Of a stretch of DNA of 64,000 nt, positions 9,967-20,430 are shown in pieces. The notes under the pieces were generated by a model. That model searched no databases and had not been told where the DNA came from. It saw nothing but the letters and a program-made list of their open reading frames with translations. Each line of letters begins with the position of its first letter. Position 1 is the first letter of the stretch. Made by a program: the position numbers and the translations under genes. The stretch covers positions 635,504,585-635,568,584 of the forward strand of contig OX422210.1 in the NCBI GenBank assembly GCA_949130495.1. The letters run 5' to 3'. This stretch comes from Sambucus nigra. Lineage: Eukaryota > Streptophyta > Magnoliopsida > Dipsacales > Adoxaceae.

Positions 9967-11460
9967 ATTCCCATAGGAGATTTTTGCCTCCCTATCAAAT
10001 GTTTAGATTTAATAAAGGCTCTAAATTTTTATCAGGTGAGATCAAACATTGGCCACCTCCGAGAAAGCATGCAGGTTCAAAGATTGAAAGGAGATTTTCC
10101 AAATGTGGAGCTAATGTGCTAGGGAATACTCCTAAATTCAACAATGTCAAGCATAAAGAGATCCTTATTGAGAATGAATTCAAAAGGTCTAGGAGGTTAA
10201 TATTTTTTGACTTGCCGTATTGGAAAGGTAATCCCGTGCGCTATAGATTAGAAATCATGCATGCCGAGAAGAACATCATTAAGCATGTTGTGAGCACATG
10301 CCTATGTGGAAGTTATTCGGATGATGGATAAAAGGCACAACATGATCTTGAAGTGTTAAAATTAGATCGCAATTATGGATGAAAGAAGACAGTAGCATGA
10401 GGAATATATCTCCCCTGGTGCATATACTTTGATGAATGAAGAAACAAAGCTGCTTTTAGAAATTGCATAATTTAAAAGTTCAATCTAACTGATTGTTAGT
10501 TATGCGAGACATGATTTACAAAAGTGCAAGTCTCACGATTGACATATGATTGTGCAATTGGTCCCTTTGTTGTTTAAACACCGTTTCTCTACACATAAGG
10601 ATTTACGGAGGGCCATTATATAAATTAGCATTTGCTTCACACTTTTGTACACAGAATAGTCAATTGAAAGCACATCGTGGCTTCAAAGAAATTATACCCA
10701 ACATAATGCATGAAAGGATCCTTGAACAACAATAGATTGTCCTAAAAAGCCTTAACAAAGACTTTTATTAGATTTTTGATTTTTCCATAGAAATATATCC
10801 GTTCAAGAAAGGCTTCAGGGCATGTTAGTCGTAAATGAGAAGATTGGTTACGAAAAAACTCTAATTTAAGCAACATGTGTGTTGGGGAAGTAGTTCCCCC
10901 TCCCTCGATAATATTTGATATAAGTATTCACTTATTGGTGCACTTATGAGATGAGGCATTTCTTTGTAGCCCAACAAGATATCGATGGATGTACCTATTT
11001 AAAAAATTAATGAAATTTTTTAAATAGTATGTTAAGAATACGAGGTACATTAAAGGATCCATCACGAAGGAATACATTATTATGGAGGCAATTATGTTCT
11101 CTAGGGAATATATGCCTGACCCTAACATTGTAGATGAGTTCTTCAATGATAGTGGTCAAGTCATATGCAAATGAGTTAGATTCACAAGTTTACGATTAAT
11201 GACTCGTTATATGTTTGAAACCCATGAAGACGTTGATAAATGGATAGAGTAATTTCGTGTTGTAATTTTACTTTGTGTTGTTATCTTATATACTTGATCA
11301 CCTTCTTAATAAATTTTGTCATTCAATATAGAAAATATAATGCGTCCAAACACAATAAAAAAAATGAAGGATGGTTGCACATTCAAGCAGTGAATTTAAA
11401 CTTTGGGTGTCACATGAGGTCATTATTATGTCACACGTCCCTTATTGGATAATAAATAAT
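9967..11460 (+). pseudogene. CACTA (En/Spm) TNP2-type transposase, decayed, split by TE-A
   Basis: Known family: TNP2 transposase of CACTA DNA transposons. Seen: immediately after the LTR edge the frame reads SHRRFLPPY, then LSGEIKHWPPPRK, FFDLPYWKGNPVRY and IMHAEKNIIKHVV. These are the conserved TNP2 blocks around 'GHRRFLP', 'LPYWK' and 'MHIEKN'. The first piece is open to 10331; beyond it the blocks continue in several frames with many stops (for example CKSHD near 10530). The N-terminal half must lie left of TE-A, outside the window. No complete element can be traced. Decayed and much older than TE-A. Confidence 0.82.
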
Positions 11461-11509
11461 TGGAAGTTTTAAGACTTATCTAATTAATTTATGTAATCAA
11501 TATGTTCAG

Positions 11510-12108
11510 TTGTTAAAGATGGGTGATGCCATGTCAAGGCTTGCTCATCTCGTCACTAGACCCAATTTCATGGCACATGAGTATGTGAAGTATCGATTTA
11601 ATGGTTATATATTATCGTCAAGGTTGTATGAGCAAAATAAGTTATTACAAAATAACGGCATTTCATATAAGGGTCTTATGTATTTCAGGGAGAGTGACAA
11701 AGATAAAAACTTGGTTGAGGTGGAAATAACTTACTATGGCGTAATTCAAAATATTTTTGAATTAGACTATATATATATTTCAAAGAGGTTATGTTATACT
11801 GTGATTGGGTAAGAGTTGAGGACAAAAATTATTGTTTAGCCAATTCGGGTACTATTTTGATAATGGTAGAGTTGTCCAAGATAACGATTAAGTAACATAT
11901 GAATTACGAGTCATTTATTTGTGCACTTGAAAAGATCAAGCAAGTGTTTTAATCAAAATATATCAATAATGAGTCAGGGCCAGTCATCTTGAACGCGCTA
12001 AAACGTCTAACTAGTAGCGTCGATGACCTGGTTACCAATACCATATATCAGTCCATTTCGGATGGCAACCCGAACTTGAAACAATTTGTAGATACTTTAA
12101 ATGAATAG
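11510..12108 (+). pseudogene. DUF4216-like C-terminal region of CACTA transposase
   Basis: Seen: an open piece 11510-11812 contains YVKYRFNGYILSSRLYEQNK, GISYKGLMYFRESDKDKN and TYYGVIQNIFELDY. This matches the pattern of the DUF4216 domain that follows TNP2 in CACTA transposases (G-Y...NG..F.T, then YYG.I..I.EL.Y). After the stop at 11812 the next frame continues with a short F-x-C/A-L.....QVF block, then fades. It is the same decayed element as the piece at 9967. DUF4216 function is unknown. Confidence 0.72.
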
Positions 12109-12767
12109 AGTTATTTGGGTTGTAAAATGTATTGAGGATTTAAAATTGTAATATATAATTTGTAATATGTAGATTGAAACAATCTTAAACATTAATTTAT
12201 TATTTTTTAATTCGGAGGTTGGTTATTATATTAAAACAATCGTGTGAGTACTTTCATCTGATTTTTATATCCTAATTGCATAATTCTAAGTGGGTGGAAT
12301 AGTTTTATTTTATTTAAAGTCTTATATCCCAAACTTGAGTATTTTCATTTGTTTTACGTTATATATTATGCTACTAAAACTTATTTTTTACAGAATATGA
12401 TTTCATCAGTACATCAGACCTCAAGAAAATGTGGAGGTGATGATGGATCTTCTAACAATAGGCCCATCAAGTTTGGTAAGTATGGGAGTGTAGTTGAGAA
12501 CAAGACTAGTCTACATATGAGGGAGTTAGAGTTATTGAAATCAGTAGTTGGTCCTGCGCACGAAGATCGGAGGATCATGCCTGTGGAGTTGAAGATGGAC
12601 GTTTGGGGGGCCTTAGAGATATGAAAATATCAATATTTATATTAAAATTTTGAATTTTATATAAAATTTTATTATTATATTTTTTAATTGTAATTCACTA
12701 ACTATCTTATATTATATGTTTATTGTACAACAATTTAACTTGTTCTCAGAAGTGCGGGAAAGTGTAT
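12109..12767. other. Unassigned AT-rich stretch with one small ORF
   Basis: The only open stretch of note is 12349-12624 (+), 91 codons, with a basic start, a region rich in Gly/Asn/Ser and a helical end (MRELELLKSVVGPAHED). I do not recognise it. Its position just after the transposase remnant suggests a leftover CACTA exon, but nothing proves that. Confidence 0.35.
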
Positions 12768-13200
12768 CACTACACAAAAATGAGCCTTTGGTAACAGTAT
12801 TTTACCATTACAAAAATATTAGTAACGGTAATTTTACATTATAAAAGAGGTGTGGGGAAAATAATTAGTAACAAATTTTTACCATTACTAATTCTAGATT
12901 TAGTAACAGTAAAATACCGTTACTAATTCTGGATTTACCAATATGATTGTACCATTACTAATTCGGAATTAGTAACAACATTTTACCGTTCCTAAATCCA
13001 GAATTAGTAACGATATTTTACCATTACTAATTATGTATATAGTAACACTAAAATACCATTAATAATTCCGATCTAGTATGATTATTTTACCATTACTAAT
13101 TCTGTTTTAGTAACGGACTTTTATGTCACTACTTTTACCTTATTACACATATTTTGTAACGCTTTTATCTGATTTTGTAATGGTAAAGGTCTGTTAGTAA
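12768..13200 (+). mobile_element. Orphan CACTA-type terminus with subterminal repeats
   Basis: Seen: it begins CACTACACAAAAATGAGCC, a typical CACTA terminal repeat. Many direct and inverted copies follow of a motif like TAGTAACGGTAATTTTAC and its complement GTAAAATACCGTTACTAA, as in subterminal transposase-binding repeats. No matching opposite end (GTGTAGTG) is found before the microsatellite, so this is one end only. Its orientation is that of a 5' end pointing right, so it need not belong to the TNP2 remnant. Confidence 0.65.
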
Positions 13201-13222
13201 TATTAACACACACACACACACA

Positions 13223-13276
<54 letters not shown>
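13201..13276. repeat. (CA)n-(TA)n microsatellite, left target of TE-B
   Basis: ACACAC repeats pass into GC and then about 50 bp of perfect TA, running straight into the TE-B left LTR. The right LTR of TE-B is followed by another pure (AT)n tract (51743-51820), so the element probably inserted inside one microsatellite. Confidence 0.9.
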
Positions 13277-13285
<9 letters not shown>

Positions 13286-15356
13286 CCCATTCTAGCACCC
13301 CCTAATCTCTCCTTAGGTCCCTAGCACCCCCTGCATCACTACGAACCTAGGTCATACCCCAAGTACTGACCTAGAGGCCATCGGGCACTCCCAAGCTCCC
13401 TTTGGCCAAAATTCAAACTCTTCAGCTCGATCGAGACTGAATGAATCTTCAAAGGGCATTGAAACCCCTTTCCAAAGATCCACCCCGTGCACGATTCTGA
13501 CTTACGGTGCGAACGAATCACCCGTTTTCCCTCAAAACTTAATTCGGAGGCCACCGGACGCTCCCGGGCTCCATTTGACCAAAGTCAACTCTTCATATTG
13601 AATGAAACTGAATGAATCCTTGAAGGACGCTGAAAATCCTTTCCAACGGTCCTCCTCGTGCGCGATTCTGACTTACAGTGAGGACGAACAATCCGTTTTA
13701 CTCCGAAAGGCCACCGGACGCTTTCGGGCCCCGGTTGACCAAAGTCAACTCTCCAAACTGAGTCAAACTCTTTGAAATATCAAATTACATCTCCTAACCT
13801 TTCCAATAGTCCACCCCGTGCGCGATTCTAACCTACGGTGCGGACGAACGACCCTTTATCGTCCGAAGATCCCCTATCTAAAGGACCGATGAGCGCTTCC
13901 GAGCCACACTTGACCTAAAGTCAACTCCCGGACCCGGGAGAAATCCCCAGGAATTTCGAAGGTCTCTAAAGTAACTTTCCATCATTATGCCCCATGAATG
14001 ATTTGGATCAATGGATTGCATTTTACGATCATTTTTCCAAAGGAATCTGAACAAGACTAACAAACGACAGGTTCAAAATCCTGCCTATCGACAGTGTGCC
14101 TGAAGACACCTACCGATTGGAAAGACCAAACCTATGCCGATTAGTAATGCCCTGGGCCTATAAAAAGGAGAGACTGACCTCATTGTAAAGCACCATAGGA
14201 TCTGAGATCCATCACTCTCAGTAAACCCAGAAAACCTCTCTCGAAGTCAGCGTGATTTCTACATCCAAATCCCTCTTCAACACTCACTTTTCATCATCTT
14301 TTTCACCAAAATTGGTGAATTAACTACCCATCATCATCATCCAAGTTCAGGGGCTGCTCTCCAACATTCAAGATCAAGATCTTCAAGAAGGTCCAACTTT
14401 CTCAACTCTCTCTTTAAATTCTCTTAAATTCACATTAACTTATTTTATTACTTAACACTTTTGTTCTCCCCATCTCACATATCCCAATATACTTTTTATT
14501 TAGTATTATTGCACATCTCTTATTTTTCATATAAAAAACTCAAAAAAAATAAGAAAAAGAGGGCTTGCTCATAAATTGCAAGAGGGAATTCTCACACTTT
14601 TCTCGTACTAAAACACCTTTTCACACACACACACACAAGAGAGAAGTCCCCGATTGGATTTATGGGATAAACCCCACCCCTCGTTTTGCATATGAACTAT
14701 GTGGACTTTGATGCCTCTATAGGCTACGTAGGCATCTCGGGGTAAAACTCGAGACTCGGGTCCTATTTTTTTTCAATTTTCAATTTTCCTAATTCTTTAA
14801 CTTAATTCTCTTAGATTATACATATTTACATATACATATATTTGTTCTTAGTGGCGTATTATTCCATACGCGTTATCCTTCCATTATAACGATCAATGCA
14901 AGGATAATCGTGTAAATCTTATTTTCTAATATTACTTTTAAGAACATTCCTACGGATGACTCGCTCTGTCTCTTCCATAATACAAGTCGATGATTCCTAT
15001 ATCCATTACATATACACATATATCACGGAGAAATAGAGGAAAATAACAACAAATCCATGAGAGACCGCAAGGGCGGAATGGGTGCCTAACACCTTTCCAT
15101 CCCATAACTTAGCCTCCGAACCCTACTCGAATCAATTTTTGGTTTTCTATGTATTAGTATGTCTTTGATGCTGTACTACGGGATGGATCCACCTTCTTTT
15201 GTCTATTTTGAGTAAAATAGACTGGCGACTCCATCTCTCTACATTTTTCACCTCACACATCGTCGATGACGGCTGAAGCGCTCCCGAGAGGGATGCATGG
15301 GACCGAGATCCTCTCACCATATCTCTCTCTCTCCGTGAGGATCGGGGATGGCCACA
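13277..15356 (+). repeat. TE-B left (5') LTR
   Basis: Seen: it matches the right LTR from GACACCCCATTCTAGCACCC to GGGGATGGCCACA. The expected first bases TGTG read TATA here, merging with the microsatellite, so the true edge is blurred by a few bases. It contains four diverged internal repeats with CCACCGGACGCT-like cores (13360-13960), a TATA box at 14157, a (CA)n tract and CT-rich sequence near the end. By eye it differs from the right LTR at many sites, more in the first kilobase than later. Confidence 0.92.
14157..14168 (+). promoter_or_regulatory. TE-B 5' LTR TATA box
   Basis: CCTATAAAAAGG is preceded by GCCGATTAGTAATGCCCTGG. The right LTR has the same box at 50491. The upstream GATCGG/ATGACC module recurs before the antisense PMD gene (47820-47860). 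Confidence 0.75.
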
Positions 15357-15357
15357 G

Positions 15358-15375
15358 TGGCGACTCTGCTGGGGA
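15358..15375 (+). promoter_or_regulatory. TE-B primer binding site
   Basis: TGGCGACTCTGCTGGGGA begins two bases after the LTR end ...GGCCACA. Known: this 18-mer is the Ogre-type PBS, complementary to a tRNA-Arg 3' end. It fixes the plus orientation of the element. Confidence 0.85.
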
Positions 15376-16571
15376 CTTGTTGTTTTGAGGTCTAGACTCT
15401 GTTTACATGAGTATTTGTTATCTATATATTCCTCTCTCTTCTGCTTACTAGAACACACCTTCACACTTGTATATATCCATGCTTAATGTAGATTTACTTC
15501 TCATAGTCATACTTGCCCCATGTTTAGCATGATTTTCATCAATGAAATATACATCTCTCCATAAGATACTAATAAAAATATCATGCATTTTGCACACTAA
15601 TCCACCGAAGATCATTGCTATTGACCAAATTTTGTCCCGTAACTAGAGGGTCACTTCGTAATGGGCGCTGGTCCAGCAGGGCGCAGTTATCCTAAGCGAT
15701 ATGACTCTCACCTTCCATTGACCAAGTACCTTCGACGTATATCGAACGGTTCCTCCGCATCGTACCATTTGACCAAAGTCATGACGGGAGGTATATCGCA
15801 GGGAATTCGTTCACGTACGTCGAGTATATCGAATTCGCTCTCACATGTACTATCCCCATGAGGTACATCGTGAGGCAATTCACGTACACTGAGCTCTATC
15901 AAATGGCTTGTCCACATGTAGCAATTTCCCTCAAAAGTAAGAAGTATATCGTGGAAGTCATGCCAAAGGGGGGAACCCTTTCCAATTAACCTAACAAAGC
16001 TGCATGCCCGCATATAGGCGTCAGACCTAGGGCACTCATGTTAATTTGTCGATTTCTACCCGAAACTCTGTCGAAATGACGGGTCAATATGCTGCCCAAA
16101 TCCTCGAGCGATTTTATCTTTTTCAAAATGGGACCATGTCCATGAGCTTGGTAACAAGTCCAACCTTTTCATATATTAATTAAAACCCCAATTTTTCCAA
16201 GCTCAGGTCCCGTTCGGCATTTCCTTTTTGCATTTAGGTAAACCTACTACAAGAGAGAGCATAATAATTATAATAATCATGCTGAGACCCATCTCTAAAA
16301 AATATTTCTCCTTTCTTTATAAAAAAAAAAAACCATTTCTCCTCTCTTTATAAAAAATCCAAAAATATTTTGTCTTCCAATCTCGAAAAGAAAAACAATG
16401 TCAAAAATATTTTTATTCTTTTTTCAAAAATAAATCCCATTTTACGACTTCTCAGGTCGATTGAACACCCTTGGCCTGACTCCTTATTGGCTTCGGTCTT
16501 TAGTCAAATCACCTTGGAGTTCCGTCCGTTCCCCTGCTACTTCTTTCGAGTCTAAAATCCATCCGCTTTCC
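15376..16571 (+). other. TE-B leader between PBS and gag
   Basis: No convincing gene. Ogre elements carry a poorly conserved ORF1 here, but no long open frame is left. From 15720 to 15960 there are repeats of a GTATATCG motif spaced tens of bases apart. The short ORFs 15661-15861 (+) and 15708-16013 (-) lie in that repeat and look accidental. Confidence 0.6.
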
Positions 16572-17073
16572 ATGGAGAACATAAATCAAGTATCGGTTGT
16601 ACAACCAGATCTGATGGCAGTCTTACTTCAGCTCATGTCCAAGATTGATAACATCTAGACTGAAGCTCGCAAGATGAAAAGAAACCAGGTTCCTATTCCT
16701 CAAGATCCTGAGGCCCTATTACCTCATTCTATGGGTCCACCCGAGCCTATATAAGTTCCTGAAGAGTATCAGCACTCTCCACGTGCCCCTCCTTGCTAAT
16801 GGGCCGCTGCCTGCCCAGCTTCCTATGCCAAACCTTGCCCATCCTGGGGCTAACTTGCCTATGGTCATGAATCCAAAAGTGGAAGAGTTGAACAAGGTCA
16901 AAGAAGATCTCAAGATGCTAACTAAGAAGTTTGACCAAGTCAAAATCTCTGGGAATTACATGGACTACACTCACATGTCTCCTTATCTTAAAGCGGGGTT
17001 ACCCGAGAAGTGTAAGATGCCAAATATTGAGAAATTCAGAGGAAGTGGACCCCCGATTATTCATCTTCGCAGT
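16572..17073 (+). pseudogene. TE-B gag, N-terminal fragment
   Basis: Seen: it starts MENINQVSVVQPDLMAVLLQ, reaches a TAG at 16656-16658, shifts frame near 16780, and continues with YMDYTHMSPYLKAGLPEKCK, MPNIEKFRGSGPPIIHLRS. The pattern 'LP.K.K.P...K..G.G.P..HLR' is the start of the Ogre/Tat gag domain. The coding sequence stops at base 17073, where TE-C is inserted, and resumes after the TE-C right LTR. Across the junction the frame reads HLRS then YHRYMTLVGDF. Confidence 0.85.
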
Positions 17074-18240
17074 TGTATAAGGGGCTTGAAGGTAATCCTG
17101 AGATTAGGGATAATTCCCCCATTCATAACAGTATCTGGGGTTAAGGCAGCTTAGCGTGGCAACTCAGCGAGGCAACTTTGCATGGCAACTCATGTTTTAG
17201 CTTGTTATGTTACTTAGCCATATTGTATCTCTTGTCTGTACTGACTATGGGTTATAATGGTTGAAATGATGTAACAAGAATAATAATAAGTTTTAGTGTG
17301 TGGTCAAACGTTACTCGCGAGAGACTAGGCTTAGCAGGGCCTGGGAGAGCTTTCATGCTCTATCGAATGACCTCGCCATGGGAACTATAGAGGGACTTGG
17401 TTTGGAGGATTGAGAAGTGATGCACCGTTGGGGCTTGTCCTGACCATCTTAGATACACCTGGTAAAACACCGAAAGACCCTTATCGTGGAACCTCGGGCG
17501 GAGCAGCTTGGAGATCCATCGGGCGTTGAGTTGTGAGCCAAACAACCCTCTGCTTAATAACACATCCACTTTATCTGATGTCACTAACCAGCTAGGCCAT
17601 GACAGACCTGCACTTGAGTAAACCACCGTGGTATTTGGGGATGTCAGACAGTTGGTGAGCCACCTCTGTGACAACAGCCCTCTGACACACAGTGGTTAGG
17701 CAAAAGGCATGCCTTGGCATTTAATGTTTATGACGTGGAGACAACTAGTGCATCAGGTATTTAATGTTTGTGACATAAAGTATGAGGGATGTCTTTCACA
17801 GGCATTAATGGCGGAGTTGCCTCGGGGATGGTGTGGGAGGCTATTTAAAGACCCCACCCACCTATGGAGAGGGGCATCAAATGATCTTTTGAGAGTTCTG
17901 AGGGAGTTATTACAAACCAGAGAGTTTACTCACCCACCATTATCATTTATTACGAAGCTTTTAATACTTGACAGAGATTCTTGAGGGTGCTTGGTGTGTT
18001 TGGCTGCCTGCCAAGGTGTATCTAGGGTGCTTACTTCTCCCTCCCTCTAGTTAAGCTATTTCTAAGTTCATTACTACCTTATGAGTTATACACGAGAGAT
18101 TTGTGAGTTCAAACTGAGTCTATCTTCATCGAGTAGTGTTTGTATGTCCCGTGGTTAATCAATAGTGTCGCTATTTAATTTATCATTACTATAGTAAAAA
18201 AGGGGTTACGCCTCCATCTTATCGAAACTGCCCTCTTACA
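17074..18240 (+). repeat. TE-C left LTR (1167 bp)
   Basis: It starts TGTATAAGGGGCTTGAAGG and ends GCCCTCTTACA. A TATA-like box CTATTTAAAG is at 17841. It aligns end to end with 24681-25859 and, inverted, with 62699-63820. Confidence 0.95.
17841..17850 (+). promoter_or_regulatory. TE-C LTR TATA-like box
   Basis: CTATTTAAAGACCCC lies in the LTR; the right LTR has the same box at about 25460. The solo LTR at 62699-63820 has GCTATATAAGCGC at the matching place on the minus strand. Confidence 0.6.
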
Positions 18241-18242
18241 TT

Positions 18243-18260
18243 TGGTGACTCTACTGGGGA
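18243..18260 (+). promoter_or_regulatory. TE-C primer binding site
   Basis: TGGTGACTCTACTGGGGA starts two bases after the LTR. It differs from the TE-B site TGGCGACTCTGCTGGGGA at two positions, so the same type of primer tRNA is likely. Confidence 0.82.
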
Positions 18261-18282
18261 GGCATTCTTTTGAGCAAGGAGT

Positions 18283-19735
18283 ATGGCGTAAGATAACGTT
18301 AATAGAAGGCTCAAATTTGATGACATTCAACACAATGAAGAACAGGCGGTGAGAGAATTGGAGGCTCTAAGGGATGCGGGCCCTCGAATAGAGGTACATC
18401 CGGTTCAGGCGACGATGGGTGTTCCAGGGGTGACACAAGCTTCCACGAGTGCTGGGTTGGGACCAGCCCAGGTGGCACTCCTCATGAATAAGTTTTATGA
18501 GTTTTTGTAAACTCTGGTAGCTTCAACGGTGTTGGTAGGATTTGAAGCCAACTCCTTCGTAACACCAGGGGCAGCCCCAACAACCCCACCAAGTGCAGGC
18601 GTAACGGGAATAGTCTCAGCAATTATACCCTCTGTTGTGAATCCATCAGTGGGAAACTTGGGAGTATCAATGGCTCCAACTGTGACGATTTCTCTTACTG
18701 CAATGGGCACTCAGCCCATGGTCCCTTTGGTTGTTGCCCCAGTGGCATCACCCATGAAGGAATGAGGAAGGAGATGCATAAAGAGATGCTGAAGTTTATG
18801 CAAGCCTCCTAGTAATCTGCTGGCGAGGTAGCTTCGGTTTATGACACCTTTCGAACACTTTACCCCCAGGAATACAACGATGAGCCCTATCCAAAAGATT
18901 ATATTCCTCATATTTTTGAAAAATACACAAGGAAAGGTAGAAACTCGAAGGAGCACATTAAGCGCTTCGTTGAACACTTGGGGCGCATTGTAATAATAAG
19001 AAGCTCAGGTTGAGAGAGTTTTCTAAATACTTAACCGATAAAGCATATACTTGGTATTCTCATTTGGCTCCCAAAATCGTTTCTACATGGGAGGAGATGC
19101 ATGTTTTGTTTGTCCAGAAGTTCTTTCCGGCGGAAGATGAGTTTACTTTGATGTTGTTTAGACATCAAGCAGCAAGAAATATCTCCTTGGTGGTGCGACG
19201 AAATCTAGTGGTGGTGCCCATGATGTTTAGACAACCGATACAACCTGTGGGAGGGAGGTTTCAGCCCCCACGGGTAGGGTACACCGAGGGAGCAGATGGG
19301 GGCAAGGAGCCGAAGAAGGATAATAAGAGGAAGTTTGGAAGAGACATGGAGGACCCAGCACCATTGCCTTGTATAGTGGAGGAGGTTGTCAGCTGTTACA
19401 ATGCAATGGTCCAAGGAGGAACGGTTTACGAACCAAAGGGCATTCTCGTGGGGGAACCCGATGCGGCAATAAGGGCGGATCCCAAATATTGCCAAATTCA
19501 TCGGAAGATCCAGCATCCAACAGAAAGCTGTTTCACGCTGAGGAGAGTCATTGATAAGTATGTGAAGGCAGGGATGTTGCAAATCCCTTCGCAGAACGTT
19601 AATAACAACCCACTCCCAGCATATGGGGCCAGTTTGGTGGTGGCCTATGATGAGGAAGTAGAGAGAGAAGAAAGAAGCCAACTACGAAGCGGGGAGAGTT
19701 CGAAGAAGCTCTGGAAGATTGGAAAAATGGAATAG
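18283..19735 (+). pseudogene. TE-C gag
   Basis: Seen: ATG at 18283 with an immediate TAA, then an open Ala/Pro/Val-rich region (18529-18765). From about 18840 comes a gag domain: YPKDYIPHIFEKYTRKGRNS, HIKRFVEHLGRI, a frame change near 18990, FSKYLTDKAYTWYSHLAP and EMHVLFVQKFFPAE. A nucleocapsid-like part with PKYCQIHRKIQHPTESCFTL (a C-x2-H...H...C arrangement) follows, ending at TAG 19733-19735. Several stops and at least two frameshifts break it. It would supply particle protein only; no pol follows. Confidence 0.85.
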
Positions 19736-19967
19736 CTAATGTAGTAATAGCCTATGCTGAGGCAAGTGCCAAAGACATGGAGGATGTATATAGTGTTGAA
19801 GGTGAGGAAGCAGACCCAGTCCTAGAGTACTGCGCAGTTTTAAAATCTCCAAAGTTAACCTGGTTCTTCGACCAAGTGGGGATACCGGGGTGAGGAGGTA
19901 TGCGAAAGAACTGGTGGAGAATCCTCTCGATCAACCTAAGAATAGTTAGAGGAAATAATGAGGTTAT

Positions 19968-20410
19968 GAAAAATCTTAACAAGAGTTTTCGTTGTTAAGT
20001 CACCGTTATAGGTGGAGTTTACGAAAAATCTTAACAAGTGTTTTCGTTGTTAAGTCACCGATATAGGTGGAGTTTATGAAAAATCTCAACAGGCGTTTTC
20101 ATTGTTAAGTCACCGTTATAGGTGGAGTTTGCGAAAAATCTTAACAAGTGTTTTCATTGTTAAGTCACCAATATAAGTGGAGTTTATGAAAAATCTTAAC
20201 AAGCGTTTTCGTAATTAAGTCACCGTTATAGGTGGAGTTTGCGAAAAATCTTAACAAGCATTTTCGTTGTTAAGTCACCGTTATAGGTGGAGTCTGTGAA
20301 AAATATTAACAAGCATTTTCGTTGTTAAGTCACCGTTATAGGCAAAGTTTGTGAAAAATCTTAATAATTGTTTTCATTGATTAAGTCACCACCATAGGTG
20401 GAGTTTGAAG
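19968..20410 (+). repeat. 55-bp tandem array in TE-C
   Basis: Eight units with an exact 55-bp period over the first copies (unit starts at 19968, 20023, 20078, 20133). Each contains GAAAAATCTTAACAAGTGTT and TTCGTTGTTAAGTCACCGTT. The last copies are diverged. It lies between gag and the 3' end of the antisense gene, the same relative place as the arrays in TE-A and TE-B. Confidence 0.9.
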
Positions 20411-20430
20411 GGTTGAGAAATACAGAAGAA

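Noticed and set aside
9713..9998. Two overlapping minus ORFs with repeated LRGT/SEEL-like residues
   Set aside because: They come from short GTTCCTCGGAG repeats within the TE-A LTR.
15661..16013. ORFs on both strands in the TE-B leader as an Ogre ORF1
   Set aside because: They lie in a run of GTATATCG-type repeats, are short and overlap each other; no similarity to a known ORF1 could be seen.
17360..17674. Minus ORFs of 104-105 codons in both TE-C LTRs (17360-17674, 24979-25296)
   Set aside because: Present because the two LTRs are copies; similar open stretch but no domain, antisense to the LTR transcript, with several coding-neutral differences.
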